From Colocasia esculenta (lineage: Eukaryota; Streptophyta; Magnoliopsida; Alismatales; Araceae): DNA of 64,000 bases. The notes under the pieces were generated by a model. That model was not told the origin of the DNA. It saw only the letters and a program-made list of their open reading frames with translations, and made no database searches. Where the stretch lies: contig CM024753.1 of the NCBI GenBank assembly GCA_014218235.1, positions 174,692,348 to 174,756,347 on the forward strand, written 5' to 3'. Position numbers and translations under genes: made by a program. Position 1 is the stretch's first letter, and every line of letters begins with the position of its first letter. Shown here piece after piece: positions 33,411 through 44,474 of the stretch.

Positions 33411-36400
33411 ATGGCCGCACCAGTCATCGCCGGCAGTTTGGGTGGCTACAGCGCCGAGTTTCTCACTCCTGAGCAGCAGGAGAGGTTTACCTTTGTGAAG
33501 ACGAAGCTCTGTGGCAATAAAGAAGTCGATGTTGCTAATCTGAGGAAAAATGGAATGAGCAGCGTGGCAGACTTGATCAATCAGATGCAGTGGACGGGAG
33601 TCACCACCTTTTCAGAGGTCAGTTATCCGGACCTGGTAAAAGCTTTCTTCGTGTGTATGAGAACAGAGGAAGATGGGTCCCTAGTTTCTTCAGTGAAGGG
33701 AACCATGATTAGAATAGACCCTGAGTTGCTGAAGATGTTGTTTGATGTGAAGACTTCCGGTTTAGTGGGGTTCACACTGTGGACGCCCAAGTGAAAGGTT
33801 TGGGAATTGTAGGGCCGGGCTTCAAGCTAAGGGACGGCAAGCTTGATATAAATCAACTATCTGCTTTCAACCGCCTCCTTCATTTTATTGTCTGTCAAAT
33901 CTTAGTTCCCAGAAGTGCAACATTTTCTTCTTGCACAAAGGCCGACTCAGACATGATGTACTGGGCCATTCAAAATAAGGAGATAAATATGGCCGCAGTG
34001 ATGATGGAAAGAATGAAATTTGCCAGAGATCAGATTTGGGACACCAAAAGTAAGTTAAATGTGTCCCTGCTATATGCCCACCTACTTACCAAGATCTTCA
34101 AACACTTCGGTGTTGATCTTTTTGGGGCAGTTGTAGAGAAAATGGGCCAAGCAATCAGGTCCAGGAACCTAAAGAAGAGTGGCTTCTCTGTGGAAAATGG
34201 TGTCTGGTTCAAGGCTTCAGTTGCTGAAGGCGAAGCCATCATCGACGACACCTCAGTTGTTCATCAGGAGATGGGATCAGCAGATATGATTCCAGAATTG
34301 CCAGTGGAGTCAGTTTCAGCTCCAGCAGTTGGAGCAGCAGAATCATCAGGCCCCTCTTTAGCAGAAGTTCAGTCTGAAATTGCAGTGGAAGAAGAAAGAA
34401 TATCAGCACCAGCTTCAGAATTTCCAGAAGAATTAGCTGTAAATTTTGCAGAGAGGAGAATTGAGGATATTCTCCCAGAGGATATTATTTCAGTTGAGGA
34501 CCCACTACCCTCAACTGTGGTTGCATCTATTCTTTCAGACATTATTGATTCGATTCCTTTCACCTCTAGTGCTCCAGAAACCAGTGGCAGAGTTGCAGAA
34601 GAGGCTGTGGCATCAGGCCACATTGATGAACCAATGGAAGATGTCCAAGTAGAGGTAGAGCACCCAGCTGCTCAGGGTGACTCTGTAATGGAAGATGCTC
34701 CCATTCAGGGGGAGCAAGTATCAAATGAAGAAGATGCTCCTATTGAGGGGGAGCTATCAAAAGAAGGTTCAGCAGAAACAACTCCAGTTGTTGATGGTCA
34801 GGAGGAAAGGCATAGAGATTCTCAAATTTGGATGACAGAGAAGGGAGATTGCAAGCTCTTCGAGCTCAGATGATGATCAACCTCCTCCAGCAAAAGAAGG
34901 CAAGAAGAAAGGAAAAGAAGTTGCCTCTGAAGTTCCTCTCCTGGCTGATACACCTTTTGAGAGGCAGGTCAAGCAGAAAATTGTCATAAATTTGAAGCCA
35001 GTGATTGAAAGGCTGAATGTGCAAGGTGAGCTATTATGTACTCTCCAGTCAGATGTAAATTCTATATTTCTGAGCCAAGCTTCAGCCAACAAAGAGTTGG
35101 GTCAAATCAGAAATGCTATGAAATGGTTTAAAAGAGATGAGTAGCATGAAAGGCATGCTCTCGGATATTATCAAGGCAGTTCAAGCTCCTCCTCCTCCAA
35201 AGCTCAGGAGCCTGGAGAAAATGTGTCTGGGCCATCAGGGCCAGCACCAGAAGCAGCAGCAACACCAGAAGAGGTAGGGCCAACAGGGCCAGCTGATCAG
35301 GTTGAAGGGCCTCCAGGGCCATCTGAGCAAGGGTCAGGGCCATCAGGGCCATTGGAGAGTGAGTCTGTGCAGATAGAGGCAGAAGAGTTCTTGGCACCCA
35401 AGCCCCCAGCTCCCTCTTCTCCCTCTCACACACCTATTCCTCCAACTCCACCCTCAGCTCCTACAGCACCTCCTGCTCCTCAAACATTCAAGAAGCCTCA
35501 ATCTAGACCAATTTCTTCTCCTACACCATTTCAGTCCACCTCATCTCCTGCCTCCTCTACTTCCATTCCTTCTCCTTCTCCTATACATGAGGCCCCTCCA
35601 GCATCCTCAGCTGGAGCATCCTCCTCCTCCTCTGGTCCCTCCCTTGGACCAGTTGATGACCTCCCTACTACTTCCCACTCTTTTCTTCATCCTACTCCTC
35701 CACCCTCTTTCATCACTATCATACCTGAAAGAGCCCAACTTAACTCTCCCTTTATGGAACAAATAAAGGATGAGTTTGAGGAAGGGATCCTCAGGTCTGT
35801 GTTGAAGGTTGGGGAACATGTTCATAGGGCAGACCCTTCTAGTCCTGCCCCCAAGAAGAGGAAGCTTACTTCTACTTCCTCCCTTTCCTCTGAACCCAAA
35901 TACCCACCTTTGTGGTTTTCTCTCACAGTGGACAACAAACATCCCTCACTGTACAGAGAATATCTCTCAAAGGTTGTTTTTGCAACCATCATTAACCTTC
36001 CCTTTCTTGATCTCACAGATCATTTGAACACCATTCTACCCTACACTTCTCTTTCGAAATCCGAAAAATCCAAAATCTTCTCTCTTGCCCACTCCAAAAC
36101 TGAAGAGCAGTGGGGCAAAGGTCACAAGGATCTCCTAAAGAAATTCATTCTTGCCAAATCTGCTAGATTCCCTCCAAGGGACCACTCCCTGACCTTATCA
36201 GAGTGGTTCAGGATCTATCATAGGGAACTTTGGGCACCCTATATTCAAAAGGAAATCAAAATGATCAGGCACCTCATGCTATTCAACAACTACAGATATA
36301 TTCATAGACTTCCAGAGGTTCAGCTCAGTCAGTTCAAAAGGGCCATTTCAGCTCTGACTCCAGATATCTCTCAAACTTCAGATGTTCAGGTAGATTTTGC

Positions 36401-37124
36401 TACCCTCCAAGTACCTGAAGAGGTAGCCCTTCCTCAAATTCACTTTCTAGTTATGGAGTCCTCTGTAGGATCCATCATCTTTGAACGTTTTGCCAGAGTA
36501 ATGGGCAGAATTAAAGTACAGAAAGGCTGCCTGGTTGCTTTTCCTAGATTCCTGTTTAGGGAATATCACCAGGGGCATGTAAGTGCTGAAGTTCTAGCCC
36601 CTATTCTGTCTGAATGTGAAAGGCTGACATCTTCTGAATGGTCCAAGTTCTACCCCCTGTCAGCTCAGCAGCTGTTTGAAATCAATGAAGCTCAAGCCAG
36701 AGAAGGCAAACCAGCCATTTCTCCAGCTACTTTCCTAGATATGAACTCCATTCATCTTGTTGATGACCCCTTCAAGGTCTGGGAGGAAAGATACAAAGTG
36801 TATGTGGCTATGCACAAGGCTCTCAGAGATAACCACAATCACTATCCTGTCACCATGGACCAATTCCTCACCTGTGCCAGCTTTGGGACTCGTCGATTTC
36901 TCAAGATGAACATGGACAAGAATGCATATGCTGATCTTCTCTATCAGCACCTAGATCTTCATCTCAAAAGGATGGCTTCCACCATGGGACCATCCTACTC
37001 TGTATCCTTTGGAGTCTTCAAAACTCATTTTGAAGAGCAGGAAGCACAGGCATGGGAAACCATCTCCCATTTTGCCTCTCTTCTGTCTCCTGCCTTCTAT
37101 TTACCAGTACCTCCACAAAGTTAA
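33411..37124 (+). pseudogene. Extra 3' ORF (SIRE env-like ORF) of copia-B
   Basis: From ATG 33411 (MAAPVIAGSLGGYSAEF) it spans about 3.7 kb in three large open pieces: 33411-33794, 33779-34873 and 35145-37124, with frame changes near 33780, 34865 and 35140. The first part (VKGTMIRIDPELLKMLFDV) resembles the 'putative plant transposon protein' domain. The middle is acidic and Pro/Ser-rich. The last 400 residues are globular-looking (PPLWFSLTVDNKHPSLYREY, then VWEERYKVYVAMHKAL). SIRE-lineage elements carry such an ORF after pol and it has been called envelope-like. I see no signal peptide or membrane anchor here, so an envelope role is not supported by this sequence. Confidence 0.78.
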
Positions 37125-37351
37125 TGAAATGACCTTCTTTGTATACTCCTATTCTCTTTCTCTCTTCTTTCTTTGTCGAAGATTGTCTTTTTGCTCAATG
37201 ACAAAAAGGGGGAGAAAATTAGCATGTCTGAAATACAATTTTTTTAGGGAGAAAATTAGCATGTCTGAAATTCAATAATTTTAGACTAATTTCAGACATT
37301 TTTTCATCCATGCTTATTGTTCAGTTTTGTCATCACCAAAAAGGGGGAGAT
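37125..37351 (+). promoter_or_regulatory. 3' UTR and polypurine tract of copia-B
   Basis: gggagaaaattagcatgtct occurs twice (near 37210 and 37248). The tract aaaaagggggaga (37338-37350) stands immediately before the 3' LTR and would prime plus-strand synthesis. The earlier aaaagggggagaaa near 37205 is a second, upstream polypurine stretch. Confidence 0.82.
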
Positions 37352-37754
37352 TGATGATCAGTCTGTCCCCATGTAATTTTAATAATTACATATATATATA
37401 TATATATTTGATGATTAACAAAACCAAACAAGAGTTTATCAATTATATCTAATGAATATTTCATAAGTCTTAAGTACAGGAAAAATACCAAGGTCAAACA
37501 AGCCAATAAAGGTATGCATTACTTCTCTGAAGCTTTAATCTTTTCAACATGATATTTCTCTAAGTCCATATCGACTTCTATTGAAGGCCATAACGATTTC
37601 TTTATAAGCATATCGATTTCAATAGAATTATCATAACGATTTCCTTTCTGGCTGAAAAGTCATGTTGTTTCAATCAAATCGATGTCGTAACGATTCTATA
37701 AGTAATCGCAACGATTTCCTTATAAGACTAAAAAGTCATGTTGTTTCACAAGTC

Positions 37755-38390
37755 GATGTCACAACGACTCTATAAGTTACCGTAACGATTTCTTTAGAGC
37801 TCGTAACGACTTGCCTATCACAACGACTCTATAAGTTACCGTAACGATTTCTTTAGAGCCTGTAACGACTTGCTCGTCACAACGATTCTATAAGTTATCG
37901 TAACGATTTCTTTAGAGCCCGTAACGACTTGCTCGTCACAACGATTCTATAAGTTACCGTAACGATTTCTTTAGAGCCCGTAACGACTTGCTCGTCACAA
38001 CGATTCTATAAGTTACCGTAACGATTTCTTTAGAGCTCGTAACGACTTGCCTGTCATAACGACTCTATAAGTTATCGCAACGATTTCTTTGGAAAGCGCA
38101 ACGACTTGCCTGTCATAACGACTTTATAAGTTATCGCAACGATTTCTTTAGAAAGCGCAACGACTAGCTTGTTGTAACGATTTCATAAGTTATAACGATT
38201 TCTTTAGAACTCGCAACGACTTGCTTGTTGTAACGATTTCATAAGTCACCATAACAATTTCTTTAAGCGCTCACAACGATTTACTTTGCACAACGATTTC
38301 TTTAGAGCTCATAACGACTTGATAAGTGTTCATAATGATTTGCTCTCTATAATGACTTGTTAGTATTCATAACGACTTCATAAGTCATAT
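37755..38390 (+). repeat. Tandem array of about 59-bp units in copia-B 3' LTR
   Basis: Counterpart of 26320-26940, with the same units in the same order and scattered substitutions and small indels (for example, ccg is missing near 38190). Confidence 0.9.
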
Positions 38391-39121
38391 AGCCATCGAT
38401 TTCATATCTTGATATCTTATTCATCTTAAAAGAGTTGACTAGTCAAAGTCCACGTAGACATCTCTCTGACGCTTTTGCATTTATGAGATTGAACGTATCT
38501 CTGCATGCATGCAGACCATATCATCCTTTATCGTGCCTACTCTGATTACGTCTTTTAGACTTAAGCTATTTTGCATTACTATTTTCATGTCTATTGCTAC
38601 TGACGTTGACTGACATCAGAGACAGCTTAGCTGTCTGCTATTTGAGATTGACATTTGTGCAGACCTCTGAACTAGCTTCATGGTACAACGTTAAACAAAA
38701 TAGAAGCCAACAGATATTTCTGAAGATCTCATCTCTTTGCGTGCTCAAGTGATCAAAAGACTGTTGACTGGAAGCTTCCAAGACTCCAGATGTCATTCAG
38801 TCTAACGACTACTCAAAAGAGAGACAACGGACACTTCAACGTCTAGATTTCAAATTGAAGATATAAATTCAAGTCAGAAGAACAGAAGAAAGATAGAGAT
38901 CGCGCATTCAAGCATTCAAATTCTTCTGAAGAAGTCCAGAGCCAAGAACTTCATTCCACTTAGCTTTTGCTCTTTTGCTCTCCACTAGTTTGTGAAAATC
39001 TTGAGAGAGCCTGTGTAGTTCTGAGAGTGTGCTTAGCTTAAATCTCTTCCTCTCAGTTCTAGTTGCTTCAGATCCTTGCTTGTCAAAGCTTGATCTAGGG
39101 GCTTGAATTTCATTCATTCTC

Positions 39122-39345
39122 TTTGTTGTTCCCTTCGGTTGTGAAGGAAGACCTGGTGGTATCCAGGGTGTTGTTCCCTTCGGTTGTGAAGGAAGACCTG
39201 GTGTGGTATCCAGGGTGTTGTTCCCTTCGGTTGTGAAGGAAGACCTGGTGGGGTATCCAGGGTGTTGTTTCCCTTCAGTTGTGAAGGAAGACCTGGTGTG
39301 GTATCCAGGGTGTTGTTCCCTTCGGGTGTGAAGGAAGACTAGCTG
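39122..39345 (+). repeat. Tandem repeat, five copies (3' LTR of copia-B)
   Basis: Same unit as 27700-27880. One copy carries ggtggggtatcc and the next carries tttcccttcag, variants not present in the 5' LTR. Confidence 0.92.
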
Positions 39346-39631
39346 AGCTGGGTGTTGTAGCGTCCTTAGGGGGACTGTACCCTAGTTAGTGAAATCCTGA
39401 GTTGTTGCTCAGGGACTGGACGTAGGACTCCTAAGGAAAGGAGGTCCGAACCAGGATAATCCTTGTGTTGTGTGATTGTCTTCTTTGTGTGTTTGATATT
39501 TAAACTAACAGTCACTAACCTACTTCGAAGAACGTTTGTGTGAATGTTTTTAGTTTCAGGTATCTTCTAGATTAATTTTTTAAAAGACCCATTCACCCCC
39601 CCTCTGGGCTCGTCAACTGGGCAACAGTTCT

Positions 39632-40234
39632 CATAGGACCAAATAAGTTCATGTGTAGCAGTTCCAATGGTTGCTGAGTTGTAACAATATTTTTGTATTT
39701 AAGGCCGCTTCTAACTTGTTCTCCTTTTGCATAATGATTGTATATATAATTATCTATGAACTTGAGCTTTGATAATTCTTCCATTAGTTGATGCTTCTAA
39801 AGCTTCTGAAGAGTACCTTGACTAGCTTGGCCAAATCTCTTGTGCCAAAACTCATACTTTCTCTACCTTCCAAACAATTTTCTTGTTTCTTCAACTCATC
39901 CAAGTGAATCTTGTGCACATGTGTTGTTATTTTTACAGTGAACATAATTTCATTTGACCGTGGATATGTGATGCCACATTCTTTAGCATTGAATTGTACA
40001 TCATGTCCCTTGTTGCTTATCTTGTTGATGTTGTCCCATAGTGTTTCAGTCCTTCCATGTACAACTCCTTATTCATTAGACTAATTCCATTTGATCCAAT
40101 TTAGTTGACCCCTTAATATTCTACCATTGCCTTTGACTTTATACTATGCAATGTTACCTTCTTCAACTATTATTGAAATGAAAGCTTGACGGTCTCTTGA
40201 TATGTACCTAAAGCAATCACTGTCCAAGTGCTAC
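39632..40234 (-). pseudogene. pol: Copia-A protease-integrase remnant
   Basis: Reading minus from about 40215: DSDCFRYISRDRQAF (decayed protease active-site region), then KIHLDELKKQENC, then HYAKGEQVRSGLKYKN and LELLHMNLFGPMRT (integrase zinc domain and start of the core), reaching the copia-B insertion site at 39632. Stops and frame changes are frequent. It continues at 25919 on the far side of copia-B, but from a point well inside integrase, so a deletion in copia-A coincides with or lies close to the insertion site. Confidence 0.72.
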
Positions 40235-41299
40235 TGTTGAGTTATGGTTATGTGAATAACCATAATTATTGTTTTGATGATGATTGATTTGATTTGATGA
40301 TGATTGATTTGATATGTTTTGATGCTGACATAATCATGGTTCATCTTGTTGACATCATAATATCATTGGATTGTTGATGAACTTAAGTGCTTTCTTATTG
40401 CAATTCATTTGATTCATGTTTATAGTTCATAAATTGTCTGGCCACCTTGAAATCCTGCTAAAATGAACATCAGATGTTCACTTTTGGTCGTAGTCAGTCG
40501 AAGCACAAATATCGGATGTACAGTTTTGGTTGTAGTTAGTCGAAGCAGAACTTTGTCATTTACAAGTTGAACTTCGGATATGACGAAGTTCCACTTCATC
40601 ATATCCGAAACTAAGCTTCTGATATGACAAATTCATTTCAACCAAATTAGACTAAATTTGGCACTGACTTTGGATCTACTAAATTGTTCCTCATCAGACG
40701 AAGTGGAACTTCGTCTTATATGAAGCTAAGCTTCGAATATGACGAAGTCACCTCGGCCGATAATGATATATTTTACACTGTGACTTTGAATGTTCCATAT
40801 TGGTCTTTGTCAGACAAAGTATAATTTCATCCTATACGAAGCTAGACTTCGGATATAACGAAGTAGAACTTCATCATATACGAAGCTAAGCTTCGGATAT
40901 GATAAAGTCACTTCGATCGTTCAAGACAAATTTTGGCCAACACTTCAGATGTTCACTTTTACACTTGGTCAGCCGAAGCTATGGCACTTTGTATATTCAT
41001 GTTGTATTTTTGCCATCCAAAGCACCTTGACTTCGGACGTCACGATTTACACTTCGTCAGTAGAAGTGCTGAGACTTTGTATACTCATGTTATAATTTGA
41101 CAGTCGATAAATATCGATTACCTCATGTTTTACATCGATTATTATAACATGGATTGCTTTACTAATTAACTTAAACATCGATTACCTTTCTCCTGAATAC
41201 TTAAAGATTCTATCTGTGCAGGACATCATGTGATGTGCACATGTCACTTAAGGGCTCTGGGTATACGCAACCCTAAGTACAAGGTTTGGACATTTGGGT

Positions 41300-41307
41300 A
41301 TAAATAG
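41300..41307 (+). promoter_or_regulatory. TATA box of copia-C LTR
   Basis: tataaata in the context gggtataaataggccc, at the place expected for an LTR promoter, about 560 bp before the gypsy-D insertion point. Confidence 0.6.
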
Positions 41308-41863
41308 GCCCTTGTCCTTTGCAAAAAGTGTGCGGCCAAAAAGTGAAGCACGTAAAGAAGTGGGAAAAAAGGGAGAACTCAAAGACAGGAGCAGAATTGT
41401 GTCACCAGGAAGAGAGGAAGTAGAGGAAGAAGAGCAGAGCTACCAGATCGAAGAAAGTTGTCGATCTTCTTCCTGATATGGAGATCCAGCTTCAGAGGAA
41501 AGACATCAAGTTCATCAAGCTTCATCGAAGTCCAGTTGTTCTTTAACAAAGGAGAGCACCGACAAAGGTTCTTGGTTTATGTGTGTGTTTTCTGAGTGTT
41601 GATTGATTTGCACAAGTATTCTGTATAGATTAATCTCTATCAGAGAGTGTGTCTAAGTGTGTGTGGTTTGAGCCGTCGAGCTCTTGTGTGTGTTGTACTC
41701 AATTTCATTGAGTAGTGTGCGCCTCACTCTGTGAGGGGTGGATGTAGGAATCACTATGTGATTTCCGAACCACCTAAAAATCTCATGTGCAGTAGTTTGC
41801 TAATTGTCTCTTCGTTAGATGTATGCATAGAAATTTCGATCACACACTGTTTGTCTGACTATC

Positions 41864-42852
41864 TGCAAGACCCGGCCCTCCTGGGCCCTTGGCCCTATCC
41901 TAGGGTCGCGGCAGGCACCCTGGTCCCGACATGGTCGCGCCAGGGGAGCCTGTCACGACAAGCTTTGTGACGCGACACACCTGGTCGTCGCGATAAGGTT
42001 GCAACAGGGGTGGGCGTCGCGTCCTTGTTGCGGCATCTTGAGGCGTCGTGATTGCTTTTCTAATAGACGTGATCATTGTCCTCTCTGTCAGAATGGTCGT
42101 GTCGGGTGGAAGGTGCGTACAGTGTTGACGCGACCTGGTCAGCCGTCGCATTTGCTTTTCCCGGTCTTCGAGGTTTGACCGCTTTTGGGGTCGGGCCGGA
42201 GGTGGCCATCGCGACATGGTCATGACACCTAGGGGCGTTGCGACATGGTTGTTGTCACGCCGGGCCGACCTAGCGGTCACGACGAGCAGTCGTATGGAGT
42301 TTCGACCGTGTTGTACTTCTGTATCGTTGCTAGTAGTAGCTTTGCTTCCGCACTTCTCATCGGTAGAAGATATAACTACTATTGTTTAAATTATATATAT
42401 ATATATTCTTCTGCCTGTTAGAACCAGTAGGAGATTTGTAGTCCCAACTGAGCTTCTGTTGTGAAGCTCATCCCTCCTTTTCCCAAGTGAGACTTCTCAG
42501 CAGCGGCGCGCCTGGCGGAGGAGACGGGGCAGTAGTCGTGGGCCCCGTAGCTAGCAGTGGTTCCCCCTCTTAGTGTACGTCACCCTCGGGGTATGCCCCT
42601 AAGGGACTTGTTATCCCCCTGTCTTACTTGTACTAGTTGTGTGTTGGGACTGTACCTAGATCGATACGCAGTGGTGTCGCTCTCTTTTCTATTTCCGCGT
42701 GTGTGATTCTAGTTAGAAGTTGACGTTTACTTCCCTTACATATTCTGTTGGACTTATATTATAGCCCTTCCGGGTCTCCGAGTCCGTGGGTGGCGACCGC
42801 GAAAATCGGGTCCTCGGCGTGGGCCGAGGGTTGGGTTCTCGGGGTCGTTACA
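41864..42852 (+). repeat. 5' LTR of gypsy-D, with a 1.3 kb internal deletion
   Basis: It matches the 3' LTR from its start to about 42260 and from about 42275 to its end; the segment corresponding to about 48705-50030 is absent. That lost segment contains the best TATA-like site of the family (gtttaaaaacc near 48728). The remaining part is 989 bp and ends tcggggtcgttaca. Confidence 0.88.
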
Positions 42853-42854
42853 GT

Positions 42855-42866
42855 TGGTATCAGAGC
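42855..42866 (+). promoter_or_regulatory. Primer-binding site of gypsy-D
   Basis: tggtatcagagc starts two bases after the LTR end, complementary to initiator tRNA-Met. Confidence 0.92.
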
Positions 42867-42990
42867 AAGAGTCTAACAGGACTCGTAGCGGATTTAAACT
42901 GCAACAGAAAGTCCCAACAGTAGTGCAAGTACACTGCTAGCCGCCCGAGTTAGTATTGTTAACCTTATTGGTTGTGTGTCGCGCAGTGAT

Positions 42991-44474
42991 ATGGCTCCGC
43001 GCAGGTGTAGACAGGCCAGAGAGATGATAGAGCAGCAGGATGAGTCTGATATGCCCGTGCAGGGGTAGGTCCAAGAGGAGGTGTCAGTAGAGGAGTCAGT
43101 TGCACAGCCTCAGGGTGCAGCAGTAGCAACAACAGCTGGTGGGGCAGCAGCAGCAGGAGCATCAGCCTCAGCCACAACAGTACGCAGATTGGTTTCCCCT
43201 AGCTGAGCAATTCTTTAGGAACCTGTACCAGGGAGCGTGGCAGCCTGGGTAGGCGGTAGCGGGAGGTCAGCCTCCAGTACCTCCCCCAGTGGCACCAGAG
43301 CAGCAGGCAGATCCAGAGGTGGAGCAGCCAACAGTTCAGCAAGCGTCGGGTTTGGGAGTACCCGAGCCGGTCAGAGGAGGACAGCTGTCACTGATGACAG
43401 GACCGCCCTCTTGGAGATGTTCTTGCGTCTCCGACCACCGATGTTCTTCGGTGAGTATGATCCAGACAAGGCAGAGAGTTGGACGCACGAGATGGAGTGC
43501 ACGTTCGAGACTATGGAGTGCGCCGAGGAGGACCAGGTTAGACTGGCAGTGTACCAGCTCAAGGGAGCAGCCCACGAGTGGTAGAGAGTTCAGCAGCAGA
43601 CCCACTTCCAGGGGTAGTGTTTGGATCAGATCACTTGGAAGCGGTTTTTGGAGATCTTTCACGGTGAGTACTTCCCCGACTACGCTCGATGTGAGAGACA
43701 AGACCAGTTCTACGAGTTGGTTCAGGGCGATCTCGCAGTTACTCAGTACCACCAGAGGTTTGTTCGGTTGTTGAGGCATGTTCCTCATGTTGCAGGCAGC
43801 GATCAGGCTTGTGCAGAGAGATTCATTACAAGATTGAGGCCAGATTTGAGGTGGGGCTTGACTGTTCACATGTGTACCACCTTAGGAGAGGCCGTGGCTA
43901 AGGCCACCACCTTGGAGAGAGAGACCTGGCAGCCCAGCAACAGCAGCAGCAGGGAGGAGCCTCTTCCAGGTCCTTGTCGTACCAGCGTCCTGCCGGGAGT
44001 CACGGTAGCGCGACTTCTTCTTCTTTGGGCTCGGGCAGTTCAGGCAGTTCCGGGATTCACTCAAAGTTCAGGCAGTTGTCTACTCGTGGGGGTGGACGGA
44101 GCTGGCAGCAGAGGCGTCAGTCGAGGTTTGCAGAGCAGTCAGTCCAGCAGAGAGATGAGCAGGGCAGACAGGAGGCAGTCTGTTACACTTGTGGTTTGCC
44201 AGGCCACTTCAGGAGGGATTGCCCGATGGGGCCAGTTCAGTAGCCGCAGCAGCCAGTTCAGTACACACAGCAGCTACCACAGTACTAGTTCCCTCCCCAA
44301 TAGCAGGCACCCTGTCAGCAGCAGCAGGGGCAGTACCAGCAACAACCTCAGCAGTACCAGCAGCCTCAGCAGTTCTAGTCGTACCAGCAGTAGCAGTAGT
44401 TTCTGCAGCACCAGCAGCAGCCGCAGTAGCAGTAGCCCCAACAGGCGCCGCAGCGTGGGCGTGGTCATGGTCGT
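42991..44474 (+). pseudogene. gag: Gag of gypsy-D
   Basis: It begins MAPRRCRQAREMIEQQ at ATG 42991. A Gln/Pro/Ala-rich stretch is followed by the retrotransposon gag domain (LRPPMFFGEYDPDKAESW, LDQITWKRFLEIFHGEYFP, TQYHQRFVRLLRHVP), a Ser/Gly/Gln-rich linker, and the CCHC knuckle CYTCGLPGHFRRDCPMG near 44182-44228. In-frame TAG codons stand at 43066, 43582, 43615, 44241, 44286 and 44301, and the frame changes near 43300 and 43960. The Gln-rich tail to about 44460 joins the protease frame. Confidence 0.88.

Larger units (their letters stand above)
25925..39626 (+). mobile_element. Complete Ty1/copia SIRE/Maximus-type element, copia-B (13.7 kb)
   Basis: Two LTRs (25925-28155 and 37352-39626), a primer-binding site, gag, protease, integrase, reverse transcriptase/RNase H, a large extra 3' ORF and a polypurine tract are all in order. 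The 5-bp duplication gttct flanks it exactly (25920-25924 and 39627-39631). Integrase before reverse transcriptase is the copia order; the long ORF after pol and LTRs over 2 kb point to the SIRE/Maximus lineage. It is damaged in gag-pol and in the 3' ORF, so it is not autonomous now. The two LTRs differ at scattered positions and in repeat number, so it is not brand new. Confidence 0.93.
37352..39626 (+). repeat. 3' LTR of copia-B
   Basis: Same start and end as the 5' LTR; TATAAATT at 38862-38869. It is 44 bp longer than the 5' LTR, mostly because the 50-bp tandem repeat has five copies (39122-39345) against four. Confidence 0.92.

Noticed and set aside
33411..37124. A true retroviral-type envelope gene
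   Set aside because: No signal peptide, membrane anchor or cleavage-site pattern is visible; 'env-like' is only the lineage's customary name.
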